Origin: Desulfobulbaceae bacterium UBA5123
GTDB lineage: Bacteria > Desulfobacterota > Desulfobulbia > Desulfobulbales > UBA5123
NCBI GenBank assembly: GCA_002415465.1
Contig: DHYT01000190.1
Location: forward strand, 1 to 9,651
Length of the DNA: 9,651 nucleotides
Reading direction: 5' to 3'
In this document: piece after piece, positions 7,218 through 9,651 of the stretch
Position numbering within the stretch: position 1 is the stretch's first letter
Layout: every line of letters begins with the position of its first letter
Made by a program: the position numbers and the translations under genes
The notes under the pieces: model-generated
What the model saw: only the letters and a program-made list of their open reading frames with translations
Told to the model about the DNA's origin: nothing
Databases searched by the model: none

Positions 7218-7476
7218 CACTCACCCCTGATATAACCTTCAGCTCTTCGCTCCACACAAGATCTTCGCGGCGTAACGCCCGGAGAATCCTCTTCCTGCAC
7301 CGCGGGAGCTTTCGCAAACATAACGCATTGTCACAGCAGTAGGCGCCCCGGCCATCCAACCGCTGCTTACGATCAATCACCAGAACACCCCCGTCGTCCC
7401 CCGCCAGCCGCAACAGAGCCGATTTGGCTTGTTTCCGACCACAGGCCAGACAGGTTCTCAACGCGCCCCCCGTCAT
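7210..7476 (-). CDS. ylxR: YlxR family (DUF448) RNA-binding protein
   Basis: An 88-residue protein of the YlxR family, small basic proteins encoded between nusA and infB in many bacteria. Visible signatures are [18 protein letters not shown] (7-24, with Cys9 and Cys12), the acidic-basic strand [18 protein letters not shown] (31-48), the family's GRGAY motif, and Cys53 in ALCLRKL, followed by a basic helix. The cysteines could form a metal or structural site, which is an inference. The start is an ATG sharing its first base with the nusA stop (TAATG), pointing to translational coupling; a longer frame upstream lies inside nusA and is not part of the family. Studied YlxR members have been linked to RNA binding and to RNase P or nucleoid functions, but the cellular role is not firmly settled. 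No ylxQ (L7Ae-like) gene follows, unlike in Bacillus. Confidence 0.93.
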   Translation of the reverse strand: MTGGALRTCLACGRKQAKSALLRLAGDDGGVLVIDRKQRLDGRGAYCCDNALCLRKLPRCRKRILRALRREDLVWSEELKVISGVSDE

Positions 7477-8783
7477 TATTCCGCAGCGGACGGCTCCTCC
7501 TCGCCCACTTCTGCCGGGTCGGCCGCCGGAGCGGTCGCCGCCTGCGGCGCGGCGGCACAATATTTTTGCGCCGCCTCGATCAGCCTGAGGGCCGCATCGC
7601 TGTCATCGCCCACCAGCTCGACTATATCCTCAACCACCGAATCGGCAAGATCCTGGGCGGAATCGATCCCGTCGTCATACAGCTTGTCGGCGAGCTTCGC
7701 ATCGACCCCTTCCACCATGGTCAACGACTTGTACCCGTCTTCCATGGATTTGGTGTATTTCTGCTCGCTGCAGACATCGATGCGCCAGCCGAGCAGCTGC
7801 GAGGCAAGTCGTACATTCTGTCCGCCACGGCCGATGGCGAGGGACAACTGATCGTCCGGCACCACCACCTGCAGGGTTTTGTTGTCTTCGTCCACCACGA
7901 CCATGGAAACCACCGCCGGCGCCAGGGCATTGGAAACATATTTTGCCGGATCCGGACTCCAGGGCACGATGTCCACTCGCTCGCCCTGCAACTCCTGCAC
8001 GACATTCTGCACCCGGGACCCCTTCATGCCTACACAGGCGCCCACCGGGTCCACGTCCGACTCGGAGGAGGAGACGGCGATCTTGCCGCGCACCCCAGGC
8101 TCCCGCACCGCGTTCATGATGGTGACGATGCCGTCGGCAATCTCGGGCACCTCCATCTCGAACAGCTTGACGAGAAAATCGTTACTGGTCCGACTCAAGA
8201 CCAGCTGTGGCTCACGGGTCGATTCACGAACATCGAGCAGCAAGGCGCGGATACGGTCGCCCTGCCGATAGGAACGGCGCGGCATCTGCTCGCTGGAAGG
8301 AAGGATGGCGTCGGTGCGCCCGAGGTTGACGATAATGTTGCCCCGCTCGAAACGCTGCACGATGCCATGGATGACCTCGCCCTTGCGTTCCTTGTACATA
8401 TCAAAGATGACGCCGGACTCGGCATCCTTCATCCGCTGAATAATAACCTGTTTGGCTGACTGCGCGGCGATCCGGCCCAGATCGACAATCTCCATCTTGG
8501 AGCCCAGCTCGTCGCCGAGTTGCACCTCGGGGTCAAGCTTGGCGGCATCCGCCAGGGAGACCTCGGTCTGTTCGTCCTCGACCTTTTCAACCACGTTGCG
8601 GAACTGAAAAACCTCGACCTCGCCAAGGTCTTCATTGAACCGAACCTCGATCTCGCGCCGCTGTCCGTATTTCTTCTTGGCGGCCGAGGCGACCGCCTCT
8701 TCAAGCGCCTCGATGAGCAATGCCCGGTCTATTCCCTTGTCCCGACTGATCTGATCGATGATCCTACGCAAATCTGATAACAT
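7476..8783 (-). CDS. nusA: Transcription termination/antitermination protein NusA
   Basis: NusA binds RNA polymerase near the RNA exit channel and modulates pausing, intrinsic termination and antitermination. The 435-residue product shows the order NTD (about 1-125, MLSDLRRIIDQISRDKGIDR at the start), S1 domain (about 133-200, GEVIHGIVQRFERGNIIVNLG), and the two KH domains (about 230-340, with GACVGMKGSR at 248-257 and AIGRGGQN at 316-323). One C-terminal helix-hairpin-helix repeat follows (about 350-407, TMVEGVDAKLADKLYDDGI...). The tail (about 408-435) is Ala/Pro/Glu-rich. E. coli NusA has two acidic repeats (495 residues); one copy here is a shorter form. The ATG at 8783 is preceded by GGGGAG; an in-frame ATG 54 nt upstream would add residues unlike the family. 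It follows rimP after 134 bp. Confidence 0.97.
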   Translation of the reverse strand: MLSDLRRIIDQISRDKGIDRALLIEALEEAVASAAKKKYGQRREIEVRFNEDLGEVEVFQFRNVVEKVEDEQTEVSLADAAKLDPEVQLGDELGSKMEIVDLGRIAAQSAKQVIIQRMKDAESGVIFDMYKERKGEVIHGIVQRFERGNIIVNLGRTDAILPSSEQMPRRSYRQGDRIRALLLDVRESTREPQLVLSRTSNDFLVKLFEMEVPEIADGIVTIMNAVREPGVRGKIAVSSSESDVDPVGACVGMKGSRVQNVVQELQGERVDIVPWSPDPAKYVSNALAPAVVSMVVVDEDNKTLQVVVPDDQLSLAIGRGGQNVRLASQLLGWRIDVCSEQKYTKSMEDGYKSLTMVEGVDAKLADKLYDDGIDSAQDLADSVVEDIVELVGDDSDAALRLIEAAQKYCAAAPQAATAPAADPAEVGEEEPSAAE

Positions 8784-8787
8784 TTTT

Positions 8788-8793
8788 CTCCCC
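8788..8793 (-). promoter_or_regulatory. Shine-Dalgarno of nusA
   Basis: GGGGAG followed by four A residues and then ATG. It supports the start at 8783 over the upstream in-frame ATG at 8837. Confidence 0.75.
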
Positions 8794-8880
8794 ACCACAT
8801 GGCTGCAAGCCGGCCCAACGGCGCCGCGCCATGCCATGTTTCCATTGCCAGCCCCGCTCTGGAGCCGCTCATCAATCCAC

Positions 8881-8896
8881 GCGGCGCGTACGCCGC
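8881..8896 (-). other. GC hairpin in the rimP-nusA gap
   Basis: Perfect 6-bp inverted repeat GCGGCG / CGCCGC with a 4-nt loop about 20 nt after the rimP stop. No U run follows, so a classic terminator is unlikely. The rest of the 134-bp gap holds another short GGCGC/GCGCC symmetry near 8820 and no clear promoter. Confidence 0.4.
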
Positions 8897-8917
8897 CGGA
8901 TCACGGTTACTATCCCT

Positions 8918-9403
8918 TCAAAACTCAACAACCAGCTTCGCCTTGGCGACAAGCGCCATCGGCACGACAACCCGCTCCTCTTCGACGGCGATGATCACCG
9001 CAGTCTCATCGGCCGCCTCAATGCGGCCGATGACCGCCGAGCCATGCGCGCCGATGGGCTCACGGGTGGTCAGTTTCGCCTTCCGGCCCAGACAGCGCTG
9101 ATAATCCCGCAGATTCCGCAACGGTCGATCCAAACCCGGCGAGGAGACCTCCAACCGGTACGCATGGCCGACCATGTCCTCGACATCGAGAAGATCGCTC
9201 ACCGCCCGGCTGACATCGGCACAGTTGTCAAGGGAGACGCCGGCCGCGCTGTCAATGATCAGCCGCAGCACCCAACCGCCCGCCTCAGGCCGAAACTGCA
9301 CCTCCACCAATTCCAGCTCGAGCTCGTCTATCACCGGCTCGACCGCCTCGGTCACCGCCGTGATCACCCGGAGTTGCGCTTCTGTCTGCGTCGTCTTCTT
9401 CAT
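8918..9403 (-). CDS. rimP: Ribosome maturation factor RimP
   Basis: RimP binds the 30S subunit early in assembly and is needed for efficient maturation. The 161-residue protein has the usual two-domain layout. The N-terminal domain includes VLRLIIDSAAGVSLDNCADVSR (about 46-66) and the hallmark YRLEVSSPGLDRPL; the C-terminal SH3-like domain covers about 95-161 and ends AKLVVEF. The ATG at 9403 gives the expected N-terminus (MKKTTQTEAQLRVITAV). No Shine-Dalgarno is visible: the preceding bases are GTAGTTTCCTT. The only upstream in-frame start (GTG at 9451) lies inside a terminator hairpin, so I reject it. The gene heads the nusA-infB cluster as in most bacteria. Confidence 0.95.
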   Translation of the reverse strand: MKKTTQTEAQLRVITAVTEAVEPVIDELELELVEVQFRPEAGGWVLRLIIDSAAGVSLDNCADVSRAVSDLLDVEDMVGHAYRLEVSSPGLDRPLRNLRDYQRCLGRKAKLTTREPIGAHGSAVIGRIEAADETAVIIAVEEERVVVPMALVAKAKLVVEF

Positions 9404-9422
9404 AAGGAAACTACGGTACCCC

Positions 9423-9454
9423 AAAAACAAAAAAAGCGGGCTTAGGCCCACTTT
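9423..9454 (-). terminator. Intrinsic terminator just upstream of rimP (t2)
   Basis: On the minus strand AAAGUGGGC pairs with GCCCGCUUU (9 bp including one G-U) around the 4-nt loop CUAA. Four more U, a G and five U follow, giving an overall U7-G-U5 tract counted from the stem base. It ends about 20 nt before the rimP ATG, leaving no room for a normal promoter after it. It therefore either ends tRNA transcripts with readthrough into rimP, or acts as an attenuator in the rimP-nusA leader. Confidence 0.8.
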
Positions 9455-9458
9455 CTCT

Positions 9459-9490
9459 AAAAAACCTGGACACCGGCGACGCCACTGTCC
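9459..9490 (-). terminator. Terminator-like hairpin upstream of rimP (t1)
   Basis: GGACA and TGTCC arms (9468-9472 with 9486-9490) enclose a short inner GGC/GCC stem. On the minus strand the hairpin is followed by AGG and six U (9459-9464). The internal loop and the 3-nt gap before the U run make it weaker than the adjacent t2 hairpin. Confidence 0.5.
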
Positions 9491-9546
9491 TCACAGAGAT
9501 GGTGTGTTGTTCCCGCCCGCCGGAAAACGCAAGGCATGAAACAAGC

Positions 9547-9567
9547 AGGTGGCGTCAGCATCCACCT
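9547..9567 (-). other. Small hairpin in the tRNA-rimP spacer
   Basis: Six-base arms AGGTGG and CCACCT with a 9-nt loop. It is one of four hairpins in the spacer between the tRNA and rimP; no U run follows directly. Confidence 0.35.
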
Positions 9568-9575
9568 TGAGAAAT

Positions 9576-9593
9576 GTCGCCGCATGCGGCGAC
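9576..9593 (-). repeat. Perfect 18-nt palindrome 3' of the tRNA
   Basis: GTCGCCGCATGCGGCGAC is fully self-complementary, and as RNA gives a 7-bp stem with a CAUG loop. It starts 16 nt after the encoded CCA and is followed on the transcript by AUUUCUC, a poor U tract. It may act as a weak terminator or a processing guard for the tRNA 3' end. Confidence 0.6.
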
Positions 9594-9609
9594 AGAGCAC
9601 ACAACTAAT

Positions 9610-9651
9610 TGGAGCGGACAACGAGATTCGAACTCGCGACACCAAGCTTGG
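9610..9651 (-). tRNA. Partial tRNA, probably tRNA-Gly(NCC); 5' half beyond window
   Basis: Reading the minus strand from the window edge: CC (anticodon 35-36), AA, the 3' arm of the anticodon stem GCTTG, a 5-nt variable loop GTGTC, the T arm GCGAG-TTCGAAT-CTCGT, the 3' acceptor strand TGTCCGC, discriminator T and an encoded CCA. A U73 discriminator is typical of tRNA-Gly and tRNA-Cys, and CCAAGC after the wobble base resembles tRNA-Gly(UCC). The D arm, acceptor 5' strand and wobble base are missing, so identity is an inference. The expected 5' acceptor strand just outside would be GCGGACA or a wobble variant. Confidence 0.8.

Noticed and set aside
8784..8837. Upstream in-frame ATG that would add 18 residues to NusA
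   Set aside because: The extra residues (MAWRGAVGPACS...) do not resemble NusA N-termini, and GGGGAG marks the downstream ATG.
9404..9451. In-frame GTG giving a longer RimP
   Set aside because: The GTG and following codons are the terminator hairpin and its U tract, and the extra residues are not RimP-like.
9457..9645. A 62-codon minus-strand frame across the tRNA and spacer
   Set aside because: It begins inside the tRNA and runs through the hairpins, so it is not a plausible protein gene.
9610..9651. Reading the tRNA as tRNA-Trp (anticodon CCA)
   Set aside because: That needs a 4-nt variable loop, G at position 38 and U73. The Gly reading gives A37 A38, a 5-nt variable loop ending in C, and the U73 typical of Gly.
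1..9651. A novel defence, mobile or biosynthetic system
   Set aside because: Both strands were read across the window. All coding space is taken by conserved housekeeping genes, and no transposase, integrase, direct-repeat array or unknown large gene is present.

Overview
The window is a GC-rich, densely packed bacterial housekeeping locus for translation and RNA metabolism. Every gene I can support lies on the minus strand, so transcription runs from right to left. In transcription order the genes are: a partial tRNA (probably Gly), rimP, nusA, ylxR, infB, rbfA, nrnA (DHH/DHHA1 phosphoesterase), truB, rpsO and the 5' two thirds of pnp. This is the classic rimP-nusA-infB-rbfA-truB-rpsO-pnp superoperon. 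The presence of ylxR, of a DHH-family nrnA between rbfA and truB, and the protein sequences together suggest a Desulfobacterota (former Deltaproteobacteria) organism, perhaps a relative of Desulfobulbales. That placement is inferred from gene order and sequence style, not from a search.

Right end (9404-9651): the 3' half of a tRNA with an encoded CCA is followed by a 206-bp spacer holding at least four hairpins. Two of them look like tandem intrinsic terminators directly upstream of rimP, and rimP has no visible Shine-Dalgarno sequence. Middle (2142-9403): rimP, a 134-bp gap, then nusA-ylxR-infB joined by 1-nt and 8-nt overlaps. A 117-bp gap with a long palindrome follows, then rbfA-nrnA-truB joined by a 17-nt overlap and an ATGA overlap. 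Left end (1-2141): an AT-rich spacer with a likely rpsO promoter, rpsO itself, a 290-bp structured spacer with a very strong stem-loop, and pnp running off the window edge.

The genes act together in making and quality-controlling ribosomes and RNA. RimP and RbfA mature the 30S subunit, S15 is an early 30S assembly protein, IF2 starts translation, NusA controls transcription pausing and termination, TruB makes pseudouridine 55 in tRNA, and PNPase plus NrnA degrade RNA down to mononucleotides. I see no mobile element, CRISPR array, defence system or foreign-looking island. The parts worth a second look are the non-coding spacers (the possible NusA-controlled leader of rimP, the rpsO-pnp hairpin, and palindromes with shared arms) and a TruB that seems to lack its C-terminal domain.
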